A stretch of DNA of 64,000 nucleotides, from assembly GCA_040374745.1 (NCBI GenBank), contig JBEITT010000004.1, forward strand, positions 1-64,000, given 5' to 3'. This document shows, piece after piece, positions 34,001-43,579 of this stretch. Below the pieces are notes generated by a model. The model was not told the DNA's origin. It did not search any database and saw only the letters and a list, made by a program, of their open reading frames with translations. Source of the stretch: QWQI01 sp040374745 (GTDB lineage Bacteria > Planctomycetota > Planctomycetia > Isosphaerales > Isosphaeraceae). The position numbers were made by a program, and so were the translations under genes. Every line of letters starts with the position of its first letter. Within the stretch, counting starts at the first letter, position 1.

Positions 34001-35498
34001 AAGTGGCATTACCCGAGCCATCAGTCGTGATATTGGTCGTGCCCAGAATATCTCGCCCCTCGCCGTAGCCCGAAGTGTCTGCTGCAACCGACGAGAAAAA
34101 CTGCAATGTGAAATTCGTATTGGCCAGGCCATTGTATGTGCCAGCGATTGTGACTTTACCCGTGCCGCCGACGGCTGTTGTGATCACCGGAAAATTCAGC
34201 AGATTGTTGCCGCCGGTGTCAGGGTCGCCGGTGTCGTTGGGGTTTACCTTGTTATCGCCATTAAGGTCAATTCCTATGCTTGCATTATCATAGATGCTGT
34301 TGTTAAAAATCAGGACACCTGTAGAACCGGACGAGACATAGACACCAGGTCTGGTCCAAATCGACCCGTTATTGGCAATCACATTGCCATCGGCCAGGTT
34401 TGGGCCGCCGATCCGCGTATCCTTGGGGCTGGAAAGGCCACCCACAACCACACCATAATCCAGGTTTCCCAAATTTTTGGTTCGGGTGCGATCAGTGCCG
34501 ATAAAATTACCCTGAACAATGATATTTTCCGAGTTAATTACGACACCCGAGCCTTTGTTGGCCGCAATGACATTGTTCTTCACGGTGATTCTTGGCGGGC
34601 CCCAAATATCAACACCATTGCCATTGTTCGGGATTCCCTGCACCCCCGTCACATCAACACCAATGTTGTTATCCGCAATCAGATTATCGCTTGCATCGCC
34701 GCCGAAAAATGTAATTCCATGCCCTGCATTGCCTGAAATCACATTATTGGAAATGGTGTTGTAAGTGGCTGGGCCAAAAAAGTCGATACCGCTGGCACCA
34801 TTTCCAATCGCATATTTACCGGTAATATCCGTACCGATGTAGTTGCCAATCATCTTATTGTTATTGGCCTGGCCATTAAAAAGAAAATGAATTCCCTTGG
34901 CCGAATTGCCCGAAATCACATTGCGGTCGCCCGTGCCCAGCCCGCCAATCGTATTACCCGACGATTTATCAATAAAAATGCCATCGTCGCCATTGGCGGC
35001 CGCCGCACTGCCAGTGGTATTCAGGCCAATCCAGCAATTTCTGATGACATTACTGCCGCCGCCAAAGAGCCAGATGCCCTGCTTGGCAAATCGGTTAATA
35101 ATCAGCCCCTGCAAAGTGACCAGACCACTGGTCACCTTAAACCCCTGGGCCGACGAACCTGCTCCGGCACCATTGATTTCAACGACCGGGTTGCCGGCAT
35201 AGCCAGGCTGCGACGTGCCATCGATGGTCACAGCGTCGGAAACATCGGGCAGGGCCGATGAGAGGGCTATGCTCGCAAAACCAGAACCAATCGCAAACTT
35301 GATCGTATCGGCCCCCGGGCTACCATTGGCCAGGCCGAGGGCCTCTCGCAGAGTGCCCGTGCCGCTGTCGGCATTGCTGGTGACCGTGTAAATCGCCGGC
35401 GTGGTGCGGTCTTCCAGACTCGTTAAAACTGGTTTCAGTTGGCGAGAGGATTTGCGTGCAGAACTGCTGGACTGAAACAGGCGGCGATATAGTCGCAT
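31068..35498 (-). CDS. Giant exported beta-helix / Calx-beta repeat protein
   Basis: 1476 residues from the ATG at 35498; the frame extends 42 codons further but without a good site. The N-terminus (MRLYRRLF then VLTSLEDRTTPAIYTVTS) is the planctomycete LEDRTTPA-type export segment. Order of domains: right-handed parallel beta-helix with N/G-rich repeats such as NVISGNAGHGITFFGG (about 50-420); a linker and a DUF11-like domain (about 545-660, ADLAITAQPV to NNSITTNV); six Calx-beta repeats (about 665-1340); and a final Ig-like domain (about 1345-1476). Probably a secreted, calcium-binding surface or adhesion protein. The gene is flanked by the long gene-free region. Confidence 0.88.
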   Translation of the reverse strand: MRLYRRLFQSSSSARKSSRQLKPVLTSLEDRTTPAIYTVTSNADSGTGTLREALGLANGSPGADTIKFAIGSGFASIALSSALPDVSDAVTIDGTSQPGYAGNPVVEINGAGAGSSAQGFKVTSGLVTLQGLIINRFAKQGIWLFGGGSNVIRNCWIGLNTTGSAAAANGDDGIFIDKSSGNTIGGLGTGDRNVISGNSAKGIHFLFNGQANNNKMIGNYIGTDITGKYAIGNGASGIDFFGPATYNTISNNVISGNAGHGITFFGGDASDNLIADNNIGVDVTGVQGIPNNGNGVDIWGPPRITVKNNVIAANKGSGVVINSENIIVQGNFIGTDRTRTKNLGNLDYGVVVGGLSSPKDTRIGGPNLADGNVIANNGSIWTRPGVYVSSGSTGVLIFNNSIYDNASIGIDLNGDNKVNPNDTGDPDTGGNNLLNFPVITTAVGGTGKVTIAGTYNGLANTNFTLQFFSSVAADTSGYGEGRDILGTTNITTDGSGNATFNVSFNSSLIVVGSKISATATTAGNGVGSGYTSEFCQTVSVTAAPTADLAITAQPVTNAVLGTNYSYSYRVTNNGPSSVTLVSVNVPLPVWLTYTSSSATSTSVDASNVVSMDVGTLAAGAFADLTLTVFPTGFGPTSTTASVVGLNTDNNQANNSITTNVLVKDKPGVFQFDSTTLFVGEYESVATINVNRVGGSGGPASVTYRVAAGGAESGTDFLSPTSGVLNFADGQALATFTITILNDALHEGDETLNLSLINPTAGTSLGSPATSIMKIYDDDSSPAFSVTDISQPEGTGAGQSAVFAISLSAPSGLPATVTYSTTDGTASAGSDYTAAAGILTFLPGETTKTVSVNINGDALLENEESFYLDLTAPTESTISKSRGFAALANDDVAPAISVADSSITETTGTTQQLVFTVVLSIPSGLTTKVNYATAAGTALSSADFTTASGQLVFLPGETSKQVKVFIAGDSLFENSENFSLILTQPVNATLERSTAVGTINDNDVMPVVSIDSQTVTEPDTGSTTNATFTIRLSTVSGLPTSVQVATLEGSAKDGNDFQAISQLVTIPAGSVSATVVVKIVGDRLFESTDTFTVQLSGPTNAMLGTATGSGSIKDNDVELFLSLNDVRVVEGDSGSAEAVFNVALTAACEADISVNYATVDGSATAGIDYQATAGTLVIPAGQTSGQIRVAVFGDTKIESYEKSFAINLVNPVNVTLAKTTASCTIVDNDSAGTFAFAQPTYTVNETDASGKVFINVNRTNGGLGSVTIPYSIAGINATAGVDFSASGGMISFAEGQASATIEVPVINDSLVEIVETFTVTLGSPSSMAASLGNPSSTIVSIISEDTTPPAPQITAVKTTVARGSMTAINITFSQDLDPNSIKNLASYTLVAAGRDKKFGTRDDTKYRITKVAYNVTTRTLTITNASIRLTVDLQLTISATGSTMLKDKLGQALDGDRNGTPGANAVVKISKTGLATF

Positions 35499-35730
35499 TT
35501 GGGGAATCCCAATGAGATTTATTCGTTGTTCATGATCGCGACGGTCAACTCGCGTATTGTCTCGACTGAGTGTCGGATTTAGATCCGATACTTGATTATT
35601 ATACCACCCTGACCGCGATTTCATCCAGATCGATACAGAGCAATGACAAAAAACTTTGAGCCCAACATTATTATCCTTTATCTACCGATAGAAAACCTGT
35701 AATTGCCCCTCAGTTTTACTGAAAAACGGA

Positions 35731-37176
35731 TCATGACTTTGCTTTCGCCCCTGCCTTTTTCTTCGCCGCCGCTTTGGGAAGAGGTGGAATCTTCTCGCCC
35801 ACCCGAACCGGTTGTCCATAAACTTTCCGCTCGTCGTCGTGGGCATACATCCAGGCCGAAAGATCCGCCTTCAATTTTGCCGTAAACTCCTGATATTGCT
35901 TATCATCAGCAAGATTCACAAGTTCATCAGGATCATTTTTCAGGTCATAAAGTTCCAGTTCGGGCCTGACTCGATACCGCGAAACCACTTTTTTTGCAGC
36001 TTCATCCGTTTCTGCCCGTTTTAGCCACGAATTCCAATAGCTCTGGCTCAGTGGCTCGTTCGCCCGGTCTATATGTGTCGTGAATTGATATTCCGGATGC
36101 AGGTTCCAAATCAGCTTAAAACGATCATCCCGCACGGCTCGCATCGGATAAACATTCATGTTGCCGTCGCTGCTGTGCGTCGTAAAAATTCGCTCATGGT
36201 GCTTCCGGGCCGGGTCTTTGAGCACCGTCAGGAACGATTTACCGTCGAGTATTGCATCGGTTTTGCTACCGCCGATTTCCAGCAGGGTCGGCATAATGTC
36301 CATCCACTGCACCATCGCCTGCGTTCTGCTGCCCGCAGGCACCACACCCGGCCAACTGACGACCAGCGGCACACGAACGCCCGCTTCATACAAATTCCAT
36401 TTACCAAATGGCAACTGCGACCCATGATCGCTGGTGAAAAGCACCATCGTCTTCTCCCGGCCCAGCGTTTTCATGGCTGATTCATAAACACTGCCCAGCT
36501 CTTCATCCATTGCCGCGACGGCTGTCAGATAACGGGCCCGGGCTTCGCGATACTCCGGCGTATCAATCTGGCTGGGCGGAATTTGCACATCTTCCGGGCG
36601 ATAGCCGTTGGCCGCCGGCCAGGGCACATGCGGCCAGTTTGAGCCGACAAAGATCGCCAGCGGCCGTTTTTCAGCGGAATTCCCGGCCCGTTTTTCCAGC
36701 CAATCCCTGGCAGCCGCAATGCCGCGATGATCTTGATAAGTGTCAAATTCAAAGTGATCGAAACCATAATCGGCCGTGTGCTGATAGTGGGAAACTTTGC
36801 CGAAGGCGACAACTTCATAACCCAGCGATTTTAACTTCTCAGGCAGTTTGGCCAGTTCGCGCCGGGGCTTGCTGTGATTGGCCTCGGCACCGTTGTGTGG
36901 CGGGGTCAGACCGGTCAGCAGGGCGGCCCGGCTCGGGGCACACGAAGGGCTGTTGACAAACGCCCGGTCGAAACGCATTCCTTCTGCCGCCAGTTTCTTC
37001 AGGAATGGCGTTTTCACTTCTTTTGAATCATAGGCTTCGCTGTCTGCCTGGCTGTGGTCATCAGCGATCAGAATAAGCAGGTTTGGTGGGCCGGCTTTTG
37101 TTGATCGTTGATAAGCCAACAATAAAATGAGCGTTAATAAAAATGAATGAGAAAGGCGTTTCAGACTCAAATTCAT
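35731..37176 (-). CDS. Exported sulfatase (type I, formylglycine-dependent)
   Basis: 481 residues from the ATG at 37176, preceded by AGGGCGA; an ATG seven codons upstream is possible. A signal peptide (about 5-28) is followed by NLLILIADD (metal-binding Asp pair), and SCAPSRAALLTG carries the C-x-P-S-R motif (Cys79) matured to formylglycine. Further active-site elements are FGKVSHYQ and VLFTSDHGSQLPFGKWNLYE. The C-terminus is a Lys/Ala-rich tail (KAAAKKKAGAKAKS). Closest in pattern to choline- or iduronate-type sulfatases of planctomycetes. It hydrolyses sulfate esters, probably of algal polysaccharides. Divergent from the CxxCH gene. Confidence 0.94.
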   Translation of the reverse strand: MNLSLKRLSHSFLLTLILLLAYQRSTKAGPPNLLILIADDHSQADSEAYDSKEVKTPFLKKLAAEGMRFDRAFVNSPSCAPSRAALLTGLTPPHNGAEANHSKPRRELAKLPEKLKSLGYEVVAFGKVSHYQHTADYGFDHFEFDTYQDHRGIAAARDWLEKRAGNSAEKRPLAIFVGSNWPHVPWPAANGYRPEDVQIPPSQIDTPEYREARARYLTAVAAMDEELGSVYESAMKTLGREKTMVLFTSDHGSQLPFGKWNLYEAGVRVPLVVSWPGVVPAGSRTQAMVQWMDIMPTLLEIGGSKTDAILDGKSFLTVLKDPARKHHERIFTTHSSDGNMNVYPMRAVRDDRFKLIWNLHPEYQFTTHIDRANEPLSQSYWNSWLKRAETDEAAKKVVSRYRVRPELELYDLKNDPDELVNLADDKQYQEFTAKLKADLSAWMYAHDDERKVYGQPVRVGEKIPPLPKAAAKKKAGAKAKS

Positions 37177-37421
37177 CGATCTTCGCCCTAGTATCAACCG
37201 CGTTTTGGTTCGATTAAGATAGAATCATACTCGATGATATTACCGACGCAAGCTGGGCTGCTGCTCAATTTCTCGGGAACAATCACTCTCAAAACACGCA
37301 TTTTTTCCTAAACAAATCCCTATTCAAATCTGGCTCAATTGAGTTATTTTAGAGCAATAAAACCTTCCCGCCTGAAGTCAGGAATCAGCCGATTCTCTAA
37401 ACTTGAGTGGTGTGCCTGATC

Positions 37422-40400
37422 ATGAAAGTAAAACTTCGCCTTGTATTGGCCTCGCTGGCCTTCGCCGTGCTTGATTTCGCCATCGCACCGGCACAGAACC
37501 TGCCCGAAAACAATCCGGGAAAGGTGGATCTCGTCGCCCAGACCGAAGCCCTCACGCCCGACCAGGAAAAAGCAGCCTTCAAGCTGCCGCCGGGCTTTGA
37601 AGCCCAGCTCGTGGCTGCCGAGCCCGACGTTCACAAGCCGATGAACCTCGCCTTCGACGACCTGGGGCGGCTCTGGGTCACCTCAAGCCTGGAATATCCC
37701 TTCCCTGCCCCTGAAGGCAAGACTGGCCGCGACCAGGTGCTGATTTTCAGCGACTTCGGCCCAGATGGCCGGGCCCGCAAGCGTGAAGTCTTCGCCGAAG
37801 GCCTGAATATACCCATCGGCCTGCTGCCTCTTTCACCCAGCGAGGCCATTGTTCACTCCATTCCCTGCATCTGGCGGCTGACCGACACCGACGGCGACGG
37901 CAAGGCCGACAAAAAAGAAAAGGTCTATGAGCAATATGGCCAGCGCGACACCCACGGCATGACCAACGCCTTCACGTGGGGCTATGACGGCTGGATCTAC
38001 GCCTGTCACGGGTTTAATAACGATTCAACGATTAAAGCCTCTGACGGATCGACCATCTCCCTCAGCTCGGGCAACACCTATCGAATCAAGGCCGATGGTT
38101 CGCGTGTGGAACGCCACACCAACGGTCAGGTGAACCCCTTCGGCATCGCCCAGGACCAGTGGGGCAACCTCTTTACCAGCGACTGCCACTCGAAGCCGAT
38201 TTATCAGCTTTTGAAGGGTTCTTATTACCCCAGCTTTGGCAAGCCGCACGATGGCATGGGCTTCGGCCCTGACATGATCAGGCACGACCATTATTCCACG
38301 GGCATTGCGGGCATCGCCATCGACACCGGCAGCCAGTTCCCGGCGGAATATCGCGGCCGGGCCTGGATTGGCAATGTGGTAACAAGCCGGATCAATCACG
38401 ACCGTTTTGAACGCACAGGCGGCACCTTTGATGCCGTGGAACTGCCAGATTTTCTCGTCTCAAACGACCCCTGGTTTCGCCCGGTTGACCTCAAATTCGG
38501 GCCTGATGGCGCCCTTTATGTCGCCGACTTCTACAACCGTATTATTGGCCACTATGAAGTGCCGCTGCAGCACCCCGGCCGCGACCGCGAACGTGGCCGC
38601 ATCTGGCGCATTGTTTACAGGGGCGACAAAGCCCCTGCAACTGACGCCAAAGTGGCCACGACCGACTGGACCAAAGCCACGCCGGAAGAACTGGTCAAAG
38701 CCCTTTCGCACCCAAACATGGTAATTCGCGTGAAGGCCACCAACCAGCTTGTGGCACGCGGTGGCGAGGCTGTGGTGCCTGCCCTTTCAGCGATTATTGC
38801 CAAGCCCATTGGCGAAGAAGACGCCAAAAGGCATGCCATGTGGGTTCTGCACTGCATGGGCAAGCTGACATCAACGCAACTGGCCGCCCTGGCGCAGGAC
38901 CCCGACGCCACCATTCGCACCCACGCCCAGCGAATGCTTGCCGACAAGCCTCATGGTTTCGATGGCTGGCAGAGTCTGGCCTATAACGGCCTGAAAGACA
39001 CCGACGGCATGGTGCGCCGATCAGCCGCCGAAGCCTTGGGCCAGGGGCCGAAGGCCGCACAGGTGGCCCCGCTGGTTGCCGCCCTGGCCGAATGCCCTGC
39101 CGGCGACACGCACCAGCAGCACGTGATTCGCATGGCGATTCGCGACCATCTTGAAAATGATGAAATTCTCAGTGAAATCGCCGGTAAATCATGGAATGCC
39201 GAACAAAAGGCGATTCTGGCCGATTGTGCCATGGGTGCCGCAACAGCCAAGGCCGCCGGCTTTGTGGCCGACTATCTGACGACAACGGGCAACACACCCC
39301 GGCGCGATGAAATGGCCGGATTCGTGGCCCGATATGGCGATGATAAAGACCTTTCAGGCGTGGTTGCCTGGGGCGAAAAATCACTGAACAGCGGCAACCA
39401 GGTCGCCCTGGCCCGTGCCCTGGCTCAGGGTCGGCAGGCTGGCGGCAGGCCGCCACTGGCTGCACAGAAGGAATGGACATCAACACTGGTTAGAAACCTG
39501 ATCGGGCAAAACTCGGCCCAGGCTGGCAATCAGCTCACCGCAGCGGCCGAACTGGCCGCGATGATGGGCCTGAACGACCTGGCCGGGCCAATTATCGCTG
39601 TGGGCCGTGACAATGGCCGGGCCGATGCCGTGCGGGTGGTGGCCCTGGAATCAGCCACGAAACTAGACAGAGGCAAGGCCATTGCCGCCTTGACGGAACT
39701 GATGGCCGACGCCGGCCTTAAAGCCACCATGCGAGATCAGTCGGCAACGATTCTGGGCCGGATGGGCCAGGCCGATGTTGACAAGCTGTTGGTCAACCAG
39801 ATTGCCACAGCCCCTGCCCGGCTTCAGCAGGCCATTGCCGTGGCCCTGGTGCAGCGGCCTGCCGGTGCGGAAACGCTGCTGGCGGCGGTTGAGGCCGGCA
39901 AGGCCTCTGCCCGGTTGCTGAGGATTCGCCCTGTCGAAAACAAGCTGAAGCAGACGAACCTGCGTGATCGTGACCGCCGCATGGAAGCCGCACTGAAGGG
40001 CATTCCTGATGTGGACGAACGTATCATGACAGCCCTTGCCGAACGCAAGTCGTTTATCAATTCCCACCGGGGCGATGCCGTGGCCGGCCAGGCCATTTTC
40101 ACCAAGAACTGTGCCACCTGCCATCAGATTGGCACGCAGGGTGCCCGCATCGGCCCCCAGCTTGACGGCGTTGGCGTTCGCGGCGTTGATCGCCTGCTGG
40201 AAGACATTCTCGACCCAAATCGCAATGTTGACCAAGCGTTTCGTTCAACGACGATCGCTACGAAAGAAGGCCAGGTGCTGACAGGCCTGCTTCTGCGCGA
40301 CGAAGGTGCCGTGCTGGTACTGGCCGACAGCCAGGGCCGTGATGTGCGAGTGCCCAAGGGCGAAGTGGCCGAGCAGACGGTTAACCCGCTTTCACCCATG

Positions 40401-40505
40401 CCCGCCAACTGGGCCGACGCCATGACGCCTGAAGAACTGGCTAACCTGCTCTCGTTCCTGCTTGAGCAGAAGAAGGTCAAGGCCATTTTACCTGACTTGA
40501 AATAA
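37422..40505 (+). CDS. Planctomycete membrane-bound dehydrogenase-like protein with HEAT repeats and CxxCH haem site
   Basis: 1027 residues from the ATG at 37422. A signal peptide (about 1-25) is followed by a six-bladed beta-propeller of the TIGR02604 putative dehydrogenase type (about 40-400: KLPPGFEAQLVAAEPDV, KPMNLAFDDLGRLWVTSS, DGALYVADFYNRIIGHYE), helical HEAT-like repeats (about 420-830), and a C-terminal cytochrome-c-like domain of the TIGR02603 type with NCATCHQIG (CxxCH near residue 897) and ARIGPQLDGVG. Metal- or haem-linked oxidation of sugars is often proposed for this family but unproven. It is divergent from the sulfatase, a frequent pairing in planctomycetes. Confidence 0.92.
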   Translation: MKVKLRLVLASLAFAVLDFAIAPAQNLPENNPGKVDLVAQTEALTPDQEKAAFKLPPGFEAQLVAAEPDVHKPMNLAFDDLGRLWVTSSLEYPFPAPEGKTGRDQVLIFSDFGPDGRARKREVFAEGLNIPIGLLPLSPSEAIVHSIPCIWRLTDTDGDGKADKKEKVYEQYGQRDTHGMTNAFTWGYDGWIYACHGFNNDSTIKASDGSTISLSSGNTYRIKADGSRVERHTNGQVNPFGIAQDQWGNLFTSDCHSKPIYQLLKGSYYPSFGKPHDGMGFGPDMIRHDHYSTGIAGIAIDTGSQFPAEYRGRAWIGNVVTSRINHDRFERTGGTFDAVELPDFLVSNDPWFRPVDLKFGPDGALYVADFYNRIIGHYEVPLQHPGRDRERGRIWRIVYRGDKAPATDAKVATTDWTKATPEELVKALSHPNMVIRVKATNQLVARGGEAVVPALSAIIAKPIGEEDAKRHAMWVLHCMGKLTSTQLAALAQDPDATIRTHAQRMLADKPHGFDGWQSLAYNGLKDTDGMVRRSAAEALGQGPKAAQVAPLVAALAECPAGDTHQQHVIRMAIRDHLENDEILSEIAGKSWNAEQKAILADCAMGAATAKAAGFVADYLTTTGNTPRRDEMAGFVARYGDDKDLSGVVAWGEKSLNSGNQVALARALAQGRQAGGRPPLAAQKEWTSTLVRNLIGQNSAQAGNQLTAAAELAAMMGLNDLAGPIIAVGRDNGRADAVRVVALESATKLDRGKAIAALTELMADAGLKATMRDQSATILGRMGQADVDKLLVNQIATAPARLQQAIAVALVQRPAGAETLLAAVEAGKASARLLRIRPVENKLKQTNLRDRDRRMEAALKGIPDVDERIMTALAERKSFINSHRGDAVAGQAIFTKNCATCHQIGTQGARIGPQLDGVGVRGVDRLLEDILDPNRNVDQAFRSTTIATKEGQVLTGLLLRDEGAVLVLADSQGRDVRVPKGEVAEQTVNPLSPMPANWADAMTPEELANLLSFLLEQKKVKAILPDLK

Positions 40506-40552
40506 GTGGCAGATTTTCCAAGGTCTGGAAAGTTTGTCTGGTTTTGAACATA

Positions 40553-40587
40553 AAAAAATCCCGGATTTTAACCCGGGATTTTTTTTA
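40553..40587. terminator. Strong bidirectional terminator
   Basis: A 12-bp stem (AAAAAATCCCGG with CCGGGATTTTTT), loop of about 8 nt, A-run on one side and T-run on the other. It lies between the convergent CxxCH and DUF1559 genes. Confidence 0.95.
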
Positions 40588-40603
40588 ATTCAGTTGGGAT
40601 TCG

Positions 40604-41692
40604 TCAGAATGCATCAGCCGAGATGACTTCACCACCGCTGCGGGTTCCAAGTCCCCAGTAAATTCGCTGGTTGACAGAATCTTTCAGGAACTTGACCGAA
40701 CCATCGCCGAAGCAGAAATTTGCTCCACCGGGATGGAAGCTGTCCACATTGGAATAAACACCGAGAGAGCCTGAGGCCACATTAGAGCAGTGTGTCCACA
40801 TATCCTGGCTGTGGTTCGGTGTGGCGATGGTATTAAACAATGTAAATGCCATGGCACCGTGGGCCCAGTTCTGGCCTCGCTGGGTGTCAAGGCTGCCACC
40901 AGTGCCAGACTGCCAAGCGGCCGTGCAGGCCTTGATACCCTGAAGAGTTGCAGCGGGGTTTGAGGATGCGTCAGTCAGCAGGGCAGCAGCTGGAATGGCT
41001 GTCACACGATTCAGGCCCACGTTTTTCTGTCGAAAGCTCTGAGACGGATTGCCGACCACGGCTTCTGAAAATGCCACCGTGTTTGATAGCCCGTCAGTGG
41101 TGTTATTCATGGCATAAACTCGCTGAAAACCGAAGAAACCTGATGTTTCGACATTAGCGAGAGAGGCTATGCCCGTGTTGTTATTAACAAGATTGGTGGT
41201 GGTGCCAATCGAGCCGTAATAATTGTTGGTGTTGGTTGTCGCGTTGTTATTATTCTTACCGGAATAGACATCAGACGGGCAGAGATACATTTTCATCTGA
41301 GCCGTTTGTGCTGTCTGCTGAACGCGATAAACCCATGTGCCTGCGTTGTCTTCACAGCCCCAGATCAGATTAAAGGCGTTATAAACCTGGGTTTGTTCAA
41401 GGTATGGCAAAAGTGCCACATGAACACTCAGATTCTGCTTGGCCTGATAGTTGGCAGGTGGGCTGACAATTCCGAACATGGCACCCATGGGAAAAGACCC
41501 GTGAATGTCATGATAACCATGCAGTGCCAGACCCATTTGTTTAAGATTATTCACACACTGTGTACGACGCGCAGCTTCGCGGGCCGACTGCACAGCGGGA
41601 AGCAACAGAGAGATAAGGACGGCGATGATCGCAATCACCACCAGAAGTTCGATCAGTGTGAAGCCTTTAAAATGGCCTTTCGTGACTCGCAT
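40604..41692 (-). CDS. DUF1559 pseudopilin-like protein
   Basis: 362 residues. The N-terminus carries a type II secretion/type IV pilin prepilin signal: GFTLIELLVVIAIIAVL with cleavage expected after Gly10. Next comes ARRTQCVNNLKQMGLALHGYHD, the start of the DUF1559 domain, and the end has the family signature CFGDGSVKFLKDSV. DUF1559 proteins exist in large paralogous sets in planctomycetes and are thought to be surface or pseudopilin-like; function unknown. GGAG lies 8 nt before the ATG. It could be a substrate of pilus-type machinery such as PilT at 5089, though no link is shown here. Confidence 0.93.
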   Translation of the reverse strand: MRVTKGHFKGFTLIELLVVIAIIAVLISLLLPAVQSAREAARRTQCVNNLKQMGLALHGYHDIHGSFPMGAMFGIVSPPANYQAKQNLSVHVALLPYLEQTQVYNAFNLIWGCEDNAGTWVYRVQQTAQTAQMKMYLCPSDVYSGKNNNNATTNTNNYYGSIGTTTNLVNNNTGIASLANVETSGFFGFQRVYAMNNTTDGLSNTVAFSEAVVGNPSQSFRQKNVGLNRVTAIPAAALLTDASSNPAATLQGIKACTAAWQSGTGGSLDTQRGQNWAHGAMAFTLFNTIATPNHSQDMWTHCSNVASGSLGVYSNVDSFHPGGANFCFGDGSVKFLKDSVNQRIYWGLGTRSGGEVISADAF

Positions 41693-42059
41693 GAAAATAC
41701 TCCGGTCATAAATTCAATCGAATTCATCGCAGAAACAGTGCCGGTCAACAAGCCATTGCCCGATGATTCTTTGTGATTGATGGATGAGAGAGACGATGAC
41801 CCGTGAATGGGGCCTTAAATATTATCTATCTTCTTTTACCAAATCTCAAGCCGAAATCGATTCAATCATCCTGATAAATGATTTATCATGATGTCAATTG
41901 TAAATGAATGAAGCCTTGCTGAAAGATGTCACCCGCGAACTGAGTCGAGCAACGAGCAAACTTGATGAGAAATTATGTTATGCTAGTGAGTCTGCAAGAG
42001 CTCGAACCAGGAATATCGAGAGACTTTTGCAGAGAAATCGCTTGAGAGAAGAGACTTTG

Positions 42060-42767
42060 GTGATCTCAAAGGAATCAGCCACAACAATCGCCAGCCGGCT
42101 TGCCCCACTACGCGATCGACCTGTCGGCAGCTTAATCGTTCATGAAATTTACAAAAGCCTTCAGGGAGAAAGCACCTGGGCAGGCTGGCCCTGTGTTTTC
42201 GTCCGCCTGACAGCCTGTCAGCTCCGCTGCAATTATTGCGACACCGTGCATGCCTTCAACTCTGGCTCGCAAATGTCAGTCGAGAACGTCTACCAGCAAG
42301 TGCTTGGCTACGATTGCCCGATGATCGAACTGACCGGTGGCGAGCCCCTGCTGCAAGATGAATCCTATGACCTGATGACCCGCCTGTGTGATGCCGGAAA
42401 GCGTGTCCTTGTCGAAACTTCAGGCGCAATTGCCACCGAACGTGTTGACCCACGGGTGCACATCATTCTCGATGTCAAAACCCCCGGCTCGGGTGAAGCG
42501 GCCGCCATGCACTGGCCCAACCTCCAGCAGCTGAAACCGATCGACGAAGTCAAGTTCGTCATCTGCGACCGCCCGGATTTCGACTGGTCCATCGAAGTTG
42601 TGGATAAATACAACCTCACCAGCATCTGCCCCGTTCACTTCAGTGCCTGCCATGGCCGGGTCGGGCTTGAAGAACTGGCCGAGTGGATCTTGCAGTCAAA
42701 ACGTAATATCAGATTCCAGATACAGTTACACAAAGTAATCTGGGGTGCCGAAACCCGCGGCGTCTAA
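42060..42767 (+). CDS. queE: 7-carboxy-7-deazaguanine synthase QueE
   Basis: Radical-SAM enzyme converting 6-carboxytetrahydropterin to CDG in queuosine/7-deazaguanine synthesis. The family starts at LIVHEIYKSLQGEST, followed by the cluster motif CQLRCNYC (C53, C57, C60 in this numbering), then ELTGGEPLLQ and VETSGA. I prefer the GTG start at 42060 (235 residues, preceded by GAGAGAAGAG). The frame is open back to an ATG at 41904, which would add 52 charged residues but has no visible ribosome binding site. No other queuosine gene is in the window. Confidence 0.92.
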   Translation: MISKESATTIASRLAPLRDRPVGSLIVHEIYKSLQGESTWAGWPCVFVRLTACQLRCNYCDTVHAFNSGSQMSVENVYQQVLGYDCPMIELTGGEPLLQDESYDLMTRLCDAGKRVLVETSGAIATERVDPRVHIILDVKTPGSGEAAAMHWPNLQQLKPIDEVKFVICDRPDFDWSIEVVDKYNLTSICPVHFSACHGRVGLEELAEWILQSKRNIRFQIQLHKVIWGAETRGV

Positions 42768-42784
42768 TCTTTTTTCCAAAGTCG

Positions 42785-43579
42785 TTAATCCATCAGCCCA
42801 AACAACGACCGTGCATTGGCCGATGTAACCTGGGCACAATACTCGTCAGACCAGCCACGCATGGCGGCAATAGCCCGGCCTACTACGGCGACACGGGCGG
42901 GTTCATTGGTCTTACCCCTGAATGGATGAGGACTTAAGAAAGGCGCATCTGTCTCGGTGAGAATTCGATCTTCGGGAAGCTGGCGAATCACGTCGCGCAG
43001 GGCATCAAATTCTTTATTAGTGAACGTGCAAATGCCTCCAAAGCCAAGGTGCAGACCAAGTTGCATCAATCGTCGGGCATCCTCAAGCGAGCCGATGAAA
43101 CAGTGCAACGAACCCTTTAGCGGACGCCCACGGCTTTCCAGCAGTTGAAGAATATCGGGCATGGCATCGCGACAATGGATAACCACTGGCAGATTCAGGC
43201 TTTCTGCCAAATCAAGATGGCGTTGAAAATAATCAGTCTGAACTTCAAAAGGAGCATCTTTCCAGTATCGGTCGAGCCCGGTTTCGCCGATGGCGACGAC
43301 ATTTTTTGCATCACTGGCCAGTCTTTTGATTATCTCCCAGTCATCAGGTTCTGCAAGGTGCGTATCGTTGGGATGAATACCTACGGCGGCTCGAACAATG
43401 CCAGATTCAGCGGCAATGGCAGCCAGACGAGTGGCATCAGGGGCACAGGTTGACGCGCTGACGACCCATCGAACTTTTTCCGTCCGGCAGTTTTCCAGGA
43501 TCTGATCCAACCCCCCACTCACTTTGGAATGCGTCACATGAGCATGCGTATCTACCCAATATAATTGATCTTGCATCAT
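42785..43579 (-). CDS. tatD: TatD-family metal-dependent hydrolase/DNase
   Basis: 264 residues, complete TatD amidohydrolase-fold protein. Metal ligands appear as WVDTHAH (H12, H14), AIGETGLD, VVIHCRD, SLHCFIG and TETDAPF. TatD proteins are 3'-5' exonucleases linked to DNA repair and RNA turnover. Convergent with queE, only 17 bp between stops. The alternative general name is YcfH-type hydrolase; the exact substrate cannot be read from sequence. Confidence 0.94.
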   Translation of the reverse strand: MMQDQLYWVDTHAHVTHSKVSGGLDQILENCRTEKVRWVVSASTCAPDATRLAAIAAESGIVRAAVGIHPNDTHLAEPDDWEIIKRLASDAKNVVAIGETGLDRYWKDAPFEVQTDYFQRHLDLAESLNLPVVIHCRDAMPDILQLLESRGRPLKGSLHCFIGSLEDARRLMQLGLHLGFGGICTFTNKEFDALRDVIRQLPEDRILTETDAPFLSPHPFRGKTNEPARVAVVGRAIAAMRGWSDEYCAQVTSANARSLFGLMD

